DNA from: Bacteroidota bacterium
GTDB lineage: Bacteria > Bacteroidota > Bacteroidia > Chitinophagales > Chitinophagaceae
NCBI GenBank assembly: GCA_023433345.1
Contig: JAEZDA010000097.1
Coordinates: forward strand, 1-46,448
DNA length: 46,448 nucleotides
Direction: 5' to 3'
How positions within the stretch are numbered: the stretch's first letter is position 1; every line of letters starts with the position of its first letter. Of the stretch, positions 9,111 through 17,662 are shown in pieces. The notes under the pieces are model-generated. The model had not been told where the DNA came from. It was given only the letters and a program-made list of their open reading frames with translations, and ran no database searches. Position numbers and translations under genes: made by a program.

Positions 9111-11042
9111 TTGATAAGCCAGGCCACGATACAACAAATTCAGAACAGGATAGACATCATTGATGTTGTTGGCAATTTTGTGAAGCTTAAAAAACGTGGA
9201 TCGAATTACCTTGGTCTTTGCCCTTTTCATAATGAAAAAACGCCCTCCTTCACCGTATCAGCTTCCAAGGAAATATATAAATGCTTCGGCTGTGGTAAAA
9301 GCGGCAATACGATCGGCTTCATCATGGAGCATGAAAAGTATAATTATGTTGAAGCGCTGCGCTGGCTGGCCAATCGTTATAACGTTGAGATCGAAGAAAC
9401 CGAGGTTAGTCCGGAGCTGCGCATGGCACAGCAGGTCTCCGACAGTCTTTTTATTATAAATGATTTTGCGCGGAATTATTTTTCGGATGTTCTTTTTAAT
9501 ACAGATGAAGGACGTGATATCGCATTGGATTATTTAAAGGAGCGTGGGTTCAGGGAAGAGATCATCAGGAAATTTCAACTCGGTTTTAATCCGGAGGCGA
9601 AGGATGAATTCGCAAAAGTTGCTCTTCAGCAACAATACAGCGAAGAGCTTTTGCTCAAAACCGGGCTGGTGGTAAACAGGGATGGAAAGCATTACGACAA
9701 CTATCGCGGTCGCATAATATTCCCGGTTCACAACCAAAGCGGGAAGATACTGGGCTTTGGAGCGAGGATAATTAAATCAAACGACCGGGCTCCAAAGTAT
9801 ATAAACACACCGGAGAACGAGATATATGTGAAAAGCCGGATCCTTTACGGATCATACTTTGCACGCCAGGCCATCGACAGGGAAAACGAATGCCTGCTCG
9901 TGGAAGGATACACTGATGTGATAAGTCTTCACCAGGCGGGAATTGAAAATGTTGTTGCCAGCGGAGGAACATCGCTTACAGTAGATCAACTCAGGCTGGT
10001 AAAAAAGTATACTCAAAATCTTACAATTTTATATGATGGCGATAATGCCGGAGTGAAGGCCGCACTGCGCGGGCTTGACCTTGCGCTTGAAGAGGGATTG
10101 AATGTAAAACTTGCGCTGATACCGGATGGAGAAGATCCGGACAGTTATGTGAATAAACTTGGCGCTCAAAACTTCCGGAACTTCATTAGCGGGAATAAAA
10201 AGGATTTTATCTTATTCCAGTTAGAAGTTTCGATCGCCGAAGCTGGTTCAGACAGTGTAAAGAAATCTGCCCTGGTAAACCAAATGGCGGAAACCTTAAG
10301 TCGCATGAATCGCCCCGATGATTTTATACGGCGGCAAGATTATGTGAAGCAGATCTCTGAGATTTTGAAAATCGATGAGGCCGGACTAAACGATCTGGTA
10401 AACCGAAACCTTCGGCAAAAGATCACAAAGCAGGAAGGGTTTGCAAAGCAGGAAAAATCTACGGCCGAAATTCCGCTGACTCCGGAAGCTGAGGAAAGCG
10501 CCCTTCTGTTGCAAAAAGATGAATTGCAGGAACAAGCTTTTCTCCGCGCCTTAATTGAATTCGGTTTGCGTGAATGGGATGAAAATGAAAAGGTGGCTGA
10601 CTATCTTTTCCGTGAGATGGCCGAGAATGATCTTGAAAACATGATGGATAGCGCCGAACTCCTCAACGTATTGCAGCTTTACAAGAAGTGGTATTATGAA
10701 GGCATTCAGCCAACAGCAAAAACATTTCTGTACCATGAAGACCAGGAGCTGAGCAAAAGAGTGATCGGAATTATGGAGTTGAACGTTGAGATTAGTCCGA
10801 AATGGCATGAACATTACGAAGGAAAGATCATGACACGGGATGATCTCTACCGTGAGGAAGTTTCATCAACCCTATTATACCTGAAGCTCAAAAAAATAAA
10901 AAGGCTTATCGATGAAAATCAAAAGGAGCTGGAAAAAGTAACGGATCCCGAAGAAATGATCGTAATCCTTCAAACCCACCAGCATTTAAAAGAGGCGGAG
11001 ATGCAGCTTACCCGGAGTGTGGGAACGGTGATACTTAAGTAG
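9111..11042 (+). CDS. dnaG: DNA primase
   Basis: Makes RNA primers for replication. With the TTG start at 9111 the protein is 643 aa and opens as ISQATIQQIQNRIDIIDVVG, the usual DnaG beginning; a TTG at 9099 would add only four residues (Met-Gly-Glu-Tyr) and overlaps a promoter-like box. Both choices lack an ATG, which is worth noting. The zinc-binding domain has C37, H40, C58 and C61 ('CPFHNEKTPSF', 'CFGCGKSGN'). The catalytic Toprim core shows the glutamate in 'LLVEGYTDVIS' (near 264) and the acidic 'LYDGDNAG' (near 307). A C-terminal helical domain for helicase binding follows. The TAG stop is the first triplet of a TAGTTGG heptamer array. Confidence 0.96.
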   Translation: MISQATIQQIQNRIDIIDVVGNFVKLKKRGSNYLGLCPFHNEKTPSFTVSASKEIYKCFGCGKSGNTIGFIMEHEKYNYVEALRWLANRYNVEIEETEVSPELRMAQQVSDSLFIINDFARNYFSDVLFNTDEGRDIALDYLKERGFREEIIRKFQLGFNPEAKDEFAKVALQQQYSEELLLKTGLVVNRDGKHYDNYRGRIIFPVHNQSGKILGFGARIIKSNDRAPKYINTPENEIYVKSRILYGSYFARQAIDRENECLLVEGYTDVISLHQAGIENVVASGGTSLTVDQLRLVKKYTQNLTILYDGDNAGVKAALRGLDLALEEGLNVKLALIPDGEDPDSYVNKLGAQNFRNFISGNKKDFILFQLEVSIAEAGSDSVKKSALVNQMAETLSRMNRPDDFIRRQDYVKQISEILKIDEAGLNDLVNRNLRQKITKQEGFAKQEKSTAEIPLTPEAEESALLLQKDELQEQAFLRALIEFGLREWDENEKVADYLFREMAENDLENMMDSAELLNVLQLYKKWYYEGIQPTAKTFLYHEDQELSKRVIGIMELNVEISPKWHEHYEGKIMTRDDLYREEVSSTLLYLKLKKIKRLIDENQKELEKVTDPEEMIVILQTHQHLKEAEMQLTRSVGTVILK

Positions 11043-11067
11043 TTGGTAGTTGGTAGTTGGTAGTTGA
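11040..11067 (+). repeat. Heptamer tandem array, unit TAGTTGG
   Basis: Four copies in perfect seven-base register (11040, 11047, 11054, 11061; the last is TAGTTGA). The first TAG is the stop codon of dnaG. The unit is close to the TAGTTTG array at the end of sdhB. Confidence 0.9.
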
Positions 11068-11171
11068 TGAATGCCTGAACCCGCACGCAGCGTACACTTA
11101 GCAGTTTGTCGTCAGTTGCAAATGCCAGGCGTGCGAACCAGAAAGCCAAAACCAGGAACTGCAAACCCTAC

Positions 11172-11606
11172 CTAAATACTCGAAACTTCTTCTTCAACAT
11201 CTTCCAATATAGCAAGGGGACCGTTTTTAGAAAAGCGGATCGCAGTCCACACGTTATCGAGGCAGGTATGGTCAACTGCTTCATAACCCTGGCTGATCAA
11301 TACATTCCAGTTGTAGTCTCGGGTAAGATCGCAGTAAATTTTTGAAGTACTTTTCGGATAGGCAATCCAGAAATTTGCATTTTCATGCAGGGCATTGCCC
11401 ATTTCATCTATGATTTGGGTTAACTGGCGGATATTCAAAGCGAAGATAAGCGCGAAGTCAATTTTCTTTGTTCTCAGGAGGGGCGTTACGCTTTTTGCGT
11501 AATTTAATTTTGCGAAGGGCTTTTCTATCGAAGATGGCAAACCTTGTATTAAAAAATTCTTTTCATTCTTTATTTGCAATTTTTCCAACATCGTAGGTAA
11601 AGCCAT
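11172..11606 (-). CDS. Hypothetical protein, DUF3052-like
   Basis: 144 aa, soluble, no signal peptide or membrane segment. The pattern of a strand with 'DFALIFALNIRQL', then 'NANFWIAYPKSTSK', then 'ISQGYEAVDHTCLDNVWTAIRF' resembles the DUF3052 family, whose role is not known to me; this assignment is from memory of the pattern and is uncertain. It has the best promoter in the window (TTTG-N20-TACCTTTG at 11646-11677), so it is likely expressed on its own. It is convergent with dnaG, with a 130-base gap holding the heptamer array. Confidence 0.65.
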   Translation of the reverse strand: MALPTMLEKLQIKNEKNFLIQGLPSSIEKPFAKLNYAKSVTPLLRTKKIDFALIFALNIRQLTQIIDEMGNALHENANFWIAYPKSTSKIYCDLTRDYNWNVLISQGYEAVDHTCLDNVWTAIRFSKNGPLAILEDVEEEVSSI

Positions 11607-11645
11607 AGTGTAAATGTTTTGTTAAAGAAATGCGGAACCGGAGTA

Positions 11646-11677
11646 CAAAGGTAGCGAAAATACTGCAGATAAGCAAA
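11646..11677 (-). promoter_or_regulatory. Promoter TTTG-N20-TACCTTTG
   Basis: On the minus strand TTTG (11674-11677 as CAAA) is followed after exactly 20 bases by TACCTTTG (11646-11653). Both boxes match the Bacteroidota housekeeping consensus without mismatch. It drives the 144-aa gene starting at 11606, with a leader of about 30-35 bases. Confidence 0.65.
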
Positions 11678-11702
11678 GGAGGAGAAGTTGTGGCAATAAA
11701 AA

Positions 11703-11723
11703 GGCCGGAAACAAGTTCCGGCC
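11703..11723 (-). terminator. Intrinsic terminator after the M48 gene
   Basis: Stem GGCCGGAA / TTCCGGCC with a five-base loop; on the minus strand it is followed by a T-run (CCTTTTTATT). It lies 9 bases past the stop of the M48 protease gene. Confidence 0.8.
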
Positions 11724-11731
11724 CTTAGGTG

Positions 11732-12538
11732 TTATTTCCGTGGTTTATAATATTTTAAGGCTTCTGGTAAATGCTTTTTGATGTTGGCTATCCTGCTGTC
11801 ATCAGCCGGATGGGAGGAAAGGAATTCAGGAGGTTTGTTCCCCTGGCTTGCCGCTGCCATTCTTTGCCAGAACGGTACCGCCTCATTTGGATTATAACCA
11901 GCCATGGCGGCAAAGATTAATCCAAACCGGTCAGCCTCATATTCCTGGTTCCTGGAGTTGGGGAGCAATACGCCAACCTGTGCTCCGGGAGCAAAAACGC
12001 TGTTGAAAATATTATTTGCTTTCTGGTTGTTTTGCGTAAAAATATTTCCGGCAACTTCAAGCCCCTGGGCAAGCGCCACCTGGCTCATCCTCTCATTACC
12101 ATGCTGGGCAACAGCGTGTAAAATTTCATGCCCCAAAACAATTGCCAGGGCTGCCTCATTTTGAGTGATAGGTAACAGGCCTGTGTAAACAACCACCTTT
12201 CCTCCCGGCATACACCATGCATTCACCTGATTGTCCTGAACGAGGTTGAACTCCCAATTGTAACCTTCGAGTTCTTTTGCGAGACCCTTTCCGCGATAAT
12301 ATGTAGTGATGGCGGTGGCGATCCTGCTGCCTACTCTTTTTACCATTTCCGCATCTTTACTGGCACTTGCACTTACTACCCTGCTTTCGCTAAGAAAGGA
12401 ACGGTATTGATTTACTGCTTCAGCCTGGAGAGTAGATTCAGGAAATAGAGAAAGTTGTTTTCTGCCGGTAACCGCATTTGTAGAACATGCTGCAATGATC
12501 ACTGGTATTCCGACAAGAAGCGTAAATATCTTTTTCAT
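11732..12538 (-). CDS. M48-family zinc metalloprotease lipoprotein
   Basis: 268-aa protease of the M48 family (BepA/LoiP-like), predicted to be anchored to a membrane as a lipoprotein and to act in envelope protein quality control. The lipobox Ile-Ala-Ala-Cys puts the lipidated cysteine at C18. Zinc ligands are H137 and H141 of HEILH, with E201 in 'QEYEADRFG' as the probable third ligand. There are no extra transmembrane helices, unlike HtpX. It is monocistronic in appearance: its own terminator follows, and plsY ends 64 bases upstream of its start. No TPR domain is fused, so LoiP/YcaL-type is closer than BepA. Confidence 0.88.
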   Translation of the reverse strand: MKKIFTLLVGIPVIIAACSTNAVTGRKQLSLFPESTLQAEAVNQYRSFLSESRVVSASASKDAEMVKRVGSRIATAITTYYRGKGLAKELEGYNWEFNLVQDNQVNAWCMPGGKVVVYTGLLPITQNEAALAIVLGHEILHAVAQHGNERMSQVALAQGLEVAGNIFTQNNQKANNIFNSVFAPGAQVGVLLPNSRNQEYEADRFGLIFAAMAGYNPNEAVPFWQRMAAASQGNKPPEFLSSHPADDSRIANIKKHLPEALKYYKPRK

Positions 12539-12602
12539 GTTTCGGAGTTTTCACCACCAAAACAATACCCATACCAATAATGTGTAAGAAAATTACAAAG
12601 GA

Positions 12603-13253
12603 TCATCCCTTACGGCGTGATTTCCTGCGGTCGCGATGTTTTAAGATCGGAATCCGGCTTTCCACGCCGCGTAAAATGCGACCAATATTTTTTTGGTGAG
12701 TCAATACAACCAGCCCGGCAACAAGAACCGCAAAAATTCTGTACAATAATTCGTCTTCATTCCAAATCCATAAAACCGATACGGGCAGCATTATCGCCGC
12801 AAGTATCGAACTCAAGGATACATAACGCGTGAGGTATAGCACAAGAAGGAAAACGCCAACACAACTTACTGCCACAAGGGGCTGAACTGCGAGCACCATC
12901 CCGAATAAGGTAGCAACACCCTTGCCTCCTTTGAACCCTGCAAAAATTGGAAATATATGCCCGACAACAGCAGAAAGACCAAGGCCGATCATGAAATTCG
13001 TTCGCTCCAGTTCGTGGTGAAAATAGTAAGGAATAAAGGTGAAGAGTGAGGCGGCGACAACCCCTTTCAAAATGTCGCAAACCATTACCAGAGTGCCATA
13101 TCGCGGACCAAGAACGCGGAATGTATTTGTTGCACCCATGTTCCCGCTGCCATAATCCCGGATATCTATGCCGAAAAATTTCCTGCTGATTATTAAAGCC
13201 GTTGGTATAGATCCTATCAGGTATGCGATGCTTATCAATGCCAATTCCTTCAT
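12603..13253 (-). CDS. plsY: Acyl-phosphate:glycerol-3-phosphate acyltransferase PlsY
   Basis: Inner-membrane enzyme that transfers an acyl group from acyl phosphate to glycerol-3-phosphate, the first step of phospholipid synthesis; it works with PlsX, which is not here. The 216-aa sequence has about five hydrophobic segments and the three conserved PlsY motifs: 'GSIPTALIISRKFFGIDIRDYGSGNMGATN' region near the N-terminus (Ser/Arg loop and Gly-Ser-Gly-Asn), 'GFKGGKGVAT' in the middle, and 'VVLTHQKNIGRILRG' near the C-terminus. The C-terminus is strongly basic. It is downstream of prmA on the same strand, with 142 bases between. Confidence 0.95.
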   Translation of the reverse strand: MKELALISIAYLIGSIPTALIISRKFFGIDIRDYGSGNMGATNTFRVLGPRYGTLVMVCDILKGVVAASLFTFIPYYFHHELERTNFMIGLGLSAVVGHIFPIFAGFKGGKGVATLFGMVLAVQPLVAVSCVGVFLLVLYLTRYVSLSSILAAIMLPVSVLWIWNEDELLYRIFAVLVAGLVVLTHQKNIGRILRGVESRIPILKHRDRRKSRRKG

Positions 13254-13395
13254 TCGATATGGATTTTTAAAGAAGACGAAAATACGAAAAAATTATTATC
13301 CTGATTTCTTACATGACCAATGTAGCGAACCCATTAAACTTATCTGTTATAACTGCTTCACCCAATCCGATGAACCTTCTTTCATTATCATTTCC

Positions 13396-14229
13396 TTAAG
13401 AAGAACAATCCAGCTTATAAATTCTAACTGCTATCCAATTTCCCCTATCCCTAACCGTTAGTTTGCAATTTTTTTCGCTTAAAGCCTCCCGCAGTTTGGG
13501 TTCATCCTCCTTCATCAAACCACTTATCAAAATTGTTCCATCAGCATTGCAGGCAGCAAACATCGCATTAATGTTTTCCAAAATAATGTTCAGGTTGATG
13601 TTGGCCAGAATTACGTCTGCCGGTCCGCCTTCAAAGAGGGAAGCATGCAACAGCTCCATGGTTCCCGCACCGTTTTTACTTACGTTCTCCAGAGCATTGT
13701 TAATACTCCATTCATCATTGTCAATTCCCAACACATAGCTGGCACCCATCTTTGAAGCAAGTATGCCGAGCACCCCGGTGCCGGTTCCGAAATCGATCAC
13801 CCTTTTGTTCCTGAAATCTATATCCTCCATCCACTGCACCATGAGGAAGGTGGTTTCATGATGCCCGGTACCGAAGCTCATTTTAGGGGTGATCACCAGT
13901 TCAAAAGGCGATCTGTTCTGAGGCTCGTGGAAATCGGCGCGTATATGCACAAATGGTACGTTGAGCTGTCCGGGAATGTCAACCGGGTGAAAGCCCCGCT
14001 CCCATTCTTCATTCCAATTCTTTTCGTTTATGCTTGAAACTGAATAAGATATACCTATCTCTTTAACTTTAAGTTCAATTTCTTCGTTGAGATTCCGGGC
14101 AGGGATAAATGCGTAAAGCGACTGGCTGGCTTCTTCAAAACCGGTGAATCCCAGCGGTGAGAGCAGGGCTATCAGGAGGTCGTTCTCTTCCTCGGTTACG
14201 GGAGTGAAGTGGTATTGTTTATAGGTCAT
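13396..14229 (-). CDS. prmA: Ribosomal protein L11 methyltransferase
   Basis: SAM-dependent enzyme that trimethylates ribosomal protein L11. The 277-aa protein has an N-terminal substrate-recognition domain and a Rossmann methyltransferase domain with motif I 'VIDFGTGTGVLGILASKMGA', the acidic strand end 'VLGIDNDEWSINNALEN', and the Asn-rich 'DVILANINLNIILEN' catalytic strand typical of PrmA. 'TPKMSFGTGHHETTFLMV' just before the SAM domain is a family hallmark. It follows pnp with a strong hairpin terminator between them, so it is probably transcribed mainly from its own promoter or by readthrough. Confidence 0.95.
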   Translation of the reverse strand: MTYKQYHFTPVTEEENDLLIALLSPLGFTGFEEASQSLYAFIPARNLNEEIELKVKEIGISYSVSSINEKNWNEEWERGFHPVDIPGQLNVPFVHIRADFHEPQNRSPFELVITPKMSFGTGHHETTFLMVQWMEDIDFRNKRVIDFGTGTGVLGILASKMGASYVLGIDNDEWSINNALENVSKNGAGTMELLHASLFEGGPADVILANINLNIILENINAMFAACNADGTILISGLMKEDEPKLREALSEKNCKLTVRDRGNWIAVRIYKLDCSS

Positions 14230-14231
14230 AA

Positions 14232-14261
14232 AAGAAAGAAGCTGCAGTTTTTTCTGCAGCT
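14232..14261 (-). terminator. Intrinsic terminator between pnp and prmA
   Basis: Perfect 8-bp stem AGCTGCAG / CTGCAGCT (14240-14247 and 14254-14261) with a six-base loop, followed on the minus strand by TCTTTCTTTT. It sits between the pnp stop (14273) and the prmA start (14229). Confidence 0.75.
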
Positions 14262-14272
14262 CCGGTTAATAA

Positions 14273-16438
14273 TTATTGATTGTTTTCTCTCTGCGGCCTC
14301 TGCTGCGGTGGGTTGCTGGTATTTTCCGGTTTTGGCATCAGCGCTTTCCGGCTCAATTTGAATTTTCCGGTGCGGGGGTCAATTTCAAGCAGCTTCACCT
14401 TCACCTTGTCTCCCTCTTTAAATACGCCTTCCATTGTTTCGAGACGTTTCCAGCTTATTTCACTGATGTGAAGCAAGCCTTCTTTTTTCGGAAGGAACTC
14501 CACAAATGCACCAAATTCTTTAATTCCTTTCACAGTGCCTTCATAAGATTCACCTACAACAGGAACTGCTACCAGTCCGTTGATCCATGCCAGGGCCTTA
14601 TCAAGTCCTGCTTTTTCTTTTGAGAAAATGCTCACTTCTCCCACATTGGCAACCTCCTCAATATTTATAGTAGCACCGGTTTCGCGCTGGATCTCCTGTA
14701 TTACCTTACCTCCAGGCCCGATCACTGCTCCAATATATTCCTTATCTATTGTAATTTTCACCATTCGGGGCGCATGTGGTTTCACCTCGGCACGAGGTTG
14801 CTCCATGGTTTTATGCATGGCGTCGAGTATATGAAGCCTGCCTTTGCGTGCCTGCTCCAATGCTGCGCGCATAATATCCATACTCAGGCCATCAACCTTG
14901 ATGTCCATTTGTACACCACAAATACCATCACGTGTTCCGGTAACTTTAAAGTCCATATCTCCCAAGTGGTCTTCATCTCCAAGGATATCGGTGAGAACCG
15001 CGAACTTGTCTTCTTTCTTTATCAATCCCATTGCCACCCCACTCACATGCTTTTTTAACGGAACGCCTGCGTCCATTAAGGCAAGTGAACCGGCGCAAAC
15101 AGTAGCCATAGATGATGAACCGTTGCTTTCCAAAATATCACTAACCACACGAACGGTGTAAGGATAATCAGAGCCGGGCATCATTTTCTTTAAACTGCGC
15201 ATTGCCAGGTTTCCATGGCCCACTTCACGGCGACCAACCCCACGCATCATTTTCACCTCACCGGTAGAAAAAGGTGGGAAATTATAATGAAGAATAAACT
15301 TCGTGTAGTCAGATTGATGAGCCGATTCAACCAGCAGTTCATCTAAAGGAGTTCCTAAAGTAACTGTTGTAAGTGATTGAGTTTCACCTCTTGTAAATAG
15401 AGCGGAGCCGTGAGGCGTAGGCAGAATGTCTGTCTCCATTTCCAGCACCCGGATGTCTTCCGTGCCACGGCCGTCCAATCTTTTCCGGTCGTTAAGCACC
15501 ATATCCCTCACCACATGATATTGTAATTCACCGGTATAAAATCCGATGAGTTTTTTGTCTTCGTCGGGTAAGTCCTCTCCAAGGTAGGTTACTACTTCCT
15601 GGTGGAGAGCTTTAAAGGCATCGCTGCGATCGTGCTTGGAGGAAGCAGCCGCCGCGATAGCGTGCATTTTATCTTTCGCGAAGGCGATGATCTTCTCGTT
15701 CAATTCTTCATTGCGGTAGGGCTTTGCATATTCGCGTTTACCGGTCACGCCGGCTTTTTCGCGCAGTTCCTGCTGTGCCCGAACCTGAATTTTGATAGCT
15801 TCATGAGCCACCTCAATTGCCTGTACAAGGTCTGCTTCCTGGCATTCATTGGCCTCACCTTCCACCATCATGATGTTCTTGTCAGTTGCGGCGATGATAA
15901 ATTCGAGGTCAGACTTTGCCACCTCGCTGCGGGTTGGGTTGATCAGCATCTTCCCGTCGATTCGGGCCACGCGAACTTCTGAAATGATTTCCTGAATGGG
16001 AATGTCGGAAACGGCGAGTGCGGCCGATGCGGCGAGGCAGGCCAATGAATCAGGCATTACTTCGTCATCAGATGATATAAGCGTTACCAAAACCTGCACA
16101 TCGCAGAGATAATCTTCCGGGAAAAGCGGGCGCAATGCGCGGTCGATGAGCCTTGAGGTAAGAATTTCATAATCGTTCAACCGGGCTTCCCGTTTGAAGA
16201 AAGAACCGGGAACACGCCCCGCAGATGCGAATTTTTCCTGGTAGTCTACTGACAATGGGAAAAATGATTGTCCTTCACGAGGCTCTTTGTTCGCTACCAC
16301 GGTAGCAAGTATTACGCAATTACCCTGGCGTACTGTAACGGCACCGTCTGCCTGACGGGCAAGTTTACCGGTTTCTATTGAAACCATTCTGCCGCCGCCT
16401 ATGTCGAAGGTGACTTCTTTTTTATTGAATACTGACAT
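14273..16438 (-). CDS. pnp: Polyribonucleotide nucleotidyltransferase (PNPase)
   Basis: Phosphorolytic 3'-5' exoribonuclease and part of the RNA degradation machinery. The 721-aa length is standard. Domains in order: first RNase PH-like core (about 10-215), alpha-helical linker, second RNase PH-like core (about 310-540, with 'FPPFSTGEVKMMRG', 'GRREVGHGNLA' and the catalytic Asp region 'ILGDEDHLGDMDFKVTGT'), KH domain with 'IGAVIGPGGKVIQEI' (about 555-610) and S1 domain (about 620-690). A low-complexity Pro/Gln/Asn tail ends the protein. It lies downstream of rpsO, the same order as in many bacteria, with a hairpin in the 106-base gap. Confidence 0.97.
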   Translation of the reverse strand: MSVFNKKEVTFDIGGGRMVSIETGKLARQADGAVTVRQGNCVILATVVANKEPREGQSFFPLSVDYQEKFASAGRVPGSFFKREARLNDYEILTSRLIDRALRPLFPEDYLCDVQVLVTLISSDDEVMPDSLACLAASAALAVSDIPIQEIISEVRVARIDGKMLINPTRSEVAKSDLEFIIAATDKNIMMVEGEANECQEADLVQAIEVAHEAIKIQVRAQQELREKAGVTGKREYAKPYRNEELNEKIIAFAKDKMHAIAAAASSKHDRSDAFKALHQEVVTYLGEDLPDEDKKLIGFYTGELQYHVVRDMVLNDRKRLDGRGTEDIRVLEMETDILPTPHGSALFTRGETQSLTTVTLGTPLDELLVESAHQSDYTKFILHYNFPPFSTGEVKMMRGVGRREVGHGNLAMRSLKKMMPGSDYPYTVRVVSDILESNGSSSMATVCAGSLALMDAGVPLKKHVSGVAMGLIKKEDKFAVLTDILGDEDHLGDMDFKVTGTRDGICGVQMDIKVDGLSMDIMRAALEQARKGRLHILDAMHKTMEQPRAEVKPHAPRMVKITIDKEYIGAVIGPGGKVIQEIQRETGATINIEEVANVGEVSIFSKEKAGLDKALAWINGLVAVPVVGESYEGTVKGIKEFGAFVEFLPKKEGLLHISEISWKRLETMEGVFKEGDKVKVKLLEIDPRTGKFKLSRKALMPKPENTSNPPQQRPQRENNQ

Positions 16439-16493
16439 TTGAAATTTTTTTTAGGCGAGGTTCCGCCATGAGTGGATTGTTGTAAAAAGAACA

Positions 16494-16522
16494 ATTCCCA
16501 ACCATATTGAGCAGTTGGGAAT
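16494..16522 (-). terminator. Hairpin between rpsO and pnp (terminator or processing site)
   Basis: Perfect 9-bp stem ATTCCCAAC / GTTGGGAAT with an 11-base loop, followed on the minus strand by GTTCTTTTTAC. It can end rpsO transcription; in E. coli the equivalent rpsO-pnp spacer also holds a terminator and an RNase III site. A smaller GGCG/CGCC hairpin (16454-16467) lies in the pnp leader. Confidence 0.65.
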
Positions 16523-16544
16523 AATTCAGTTCACTTCATATTTA

Positions 16545-16817
16545 TTATTTACGCAGGCCTAATTTTTCAATAAGGCTCCTGTATCCGCTAAGGTCGTGTT
16601 TGCTGAGATAGGTCAGGAGACGTTTACGCTTTCCTACCATTTTCATTAAACCTCTCTGTGAAGAAAAGTCTTTTTTATTGCCTTTAAGATGGCCGGAGAT
16701 ATGATTGATGCGTTCTGTTAACAATGCAATCTGTCCTTCAATTGACCCTGTGTTTTCTGCTTTGCCACCATGGGTTGCAAAAATGTTTGATTTTTTTTCA
16801 GTCGTTAAATACGGCAT
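16545..16817 (-). CDS. rpsO: 30S ribosomal protein S15
   Basis: Small-subunit protein that binds 16S rRNA early in assembly. With the ATG at 16817 the protein is 90 aa, the family length, opening MPYLTTEKKSNIFATHGGKA. An in-frame ATG at 16871 would add 18 basic residues not usual for S15 and would overlap the -7 promoter box at 16869-16876, so it is rejected. The S15 core 'LTERINHISGHLKGNKKDFSSQRGL' and the C-terminal 'LLTYLSKHDLSGYRSLIEKLGLR' are intact. First gene of the rpsO-pnp pair. Confidence 0.97.
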   Translation of the reverse strand: MPYLTTEKKSNIFATHGGKAENTGSIEGQIALLTERINHISGHLKGNKKDFSSQRGLMKMVGKRKRLLTYLSKHDLSGYRSLIEKLGLRK

Positions 16818-16868
16818 TTTTTGTCTGTTTTTTAAAACCTTTGTTTTAATTTCTTTTTTAAGTGGCTG

Positions 16869-16876
16869 CAAAAGTA
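16869..16876 (-). promoter_or_regulatory. Probable -7 box (TACTTTTG) of rpsO
   Basis: Exact TAnnTTTG on the minus strand, about 52 bases before the rpsO ATG at 16817. No TTG at the usual -33 distance. The leader that follows is A-rich, as expected for a strongly translated Bacteroidota ribosomal gene. Confidence 0.5.
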
Positions 16877-16945
16877 ATTAAAAAAATGAAAAATACCTTA
16901 GCTTTTGGCTCCTGTGGCACTAATTTTATCTGATTTTCACCCGGT

Positions 16946-17662
16946 ATGAACACTTATGAAGCAAAAATTCGCGGCGAAGTGGCCTCATGGGTCAAAAAGA
17001 TGGACCGTCACGCCTCGATAACAAACCGGATGGCCCGGAGTGTTCAGAACCGGATAAACAGTTTTATTCCCGAAAAAATTCATCGTGTGATCACTGAAAC
17101 CATGAAGCAAATGGTTAAGGGAGTGCTTTGGGGCTCTGCGGTAACCTCGCGGAGCAGGGAAGCCGATCGCCCTATTGCCGCTGTTGAATTTAACGTATTA
17201 GAAAAAATTAAGTGGTACAGGCGAACCGCGTCTGCGGAAGGGGGCATTGCGGGTGCGGGCGGATTCGCACTGGCCCTGGCAGAATTTCCGGTTTTGCTTG
17301 CTACAAAGATCAAATTGTTGTTTGATATCGCCGCTGAATATGGGTTTGATGTGAACGATTACCGCGAGCGCCTTTATATTCTTCACATCTTCCAGCTCAC
17401 TTATTCAGGGCAGGATAAGCGTCGTGAAATTTTCAGGCTTATGAGAAACTGGGAGGAGCATGCAAAAACTCTTCCCGCAAACCTGAATGATTTCAACTGG
17501 CAATCCTTTCAACAGGAATACCGTGATTACCTCGACCTCGCAAAACTGGTTCAGCTTATACCAGGCATTGGCATTGCTGTTGGCGTGGTTGTAAATTACC
17601 GCCTTCTGAACAAGTTAGGCAGTACGGCTATGAATGCCTACCGACTGCGGCTCGGCTACTAA
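16946..17662 (+). CDS. EcsC-family protein
   Basis: 238 aa. The Gly/Ala-rich amphipathic segment 'AEGGIAGAGGFALALAEFPVLLATKIKLLFDIAAEYGFD' and the surrounding helices match the EcsC family (named after the third gene of the Bacillus ecs operon; molecular role not established). No signal peptide; a second hydrophobic stretch 'LVQLIPGIGIAVGVVVNYRLL' near the C-terminus suggests membrane association. No EcsA/EcsB ABC genes are adjacent, so context gives no function. Its TAA stop (17660-17662) overlaps the stop of the convergent GH10-like gene. Confidence 0.8.
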   Translation: MNTYEAKIRGEVASWVKKMDRHASITNRMARSVQNRINSFIPEKIHRVITETMKQMVKGVLWGSAVTSRSREADRPIAAVEFNVLEKIKWYRRTASAEGGIAGAGGFALALAEFPVLLATKIKLLFDIAAEYGFDVNDYRERLYILHIFQLTYSGQDKRREIFRLMRNWEEHAKTLPANLNDFNWQSFQQEYRDYLDLAKLVQLIPGIGIAVGVVVNYRLLNKLGSTAMNAYRLRLGY

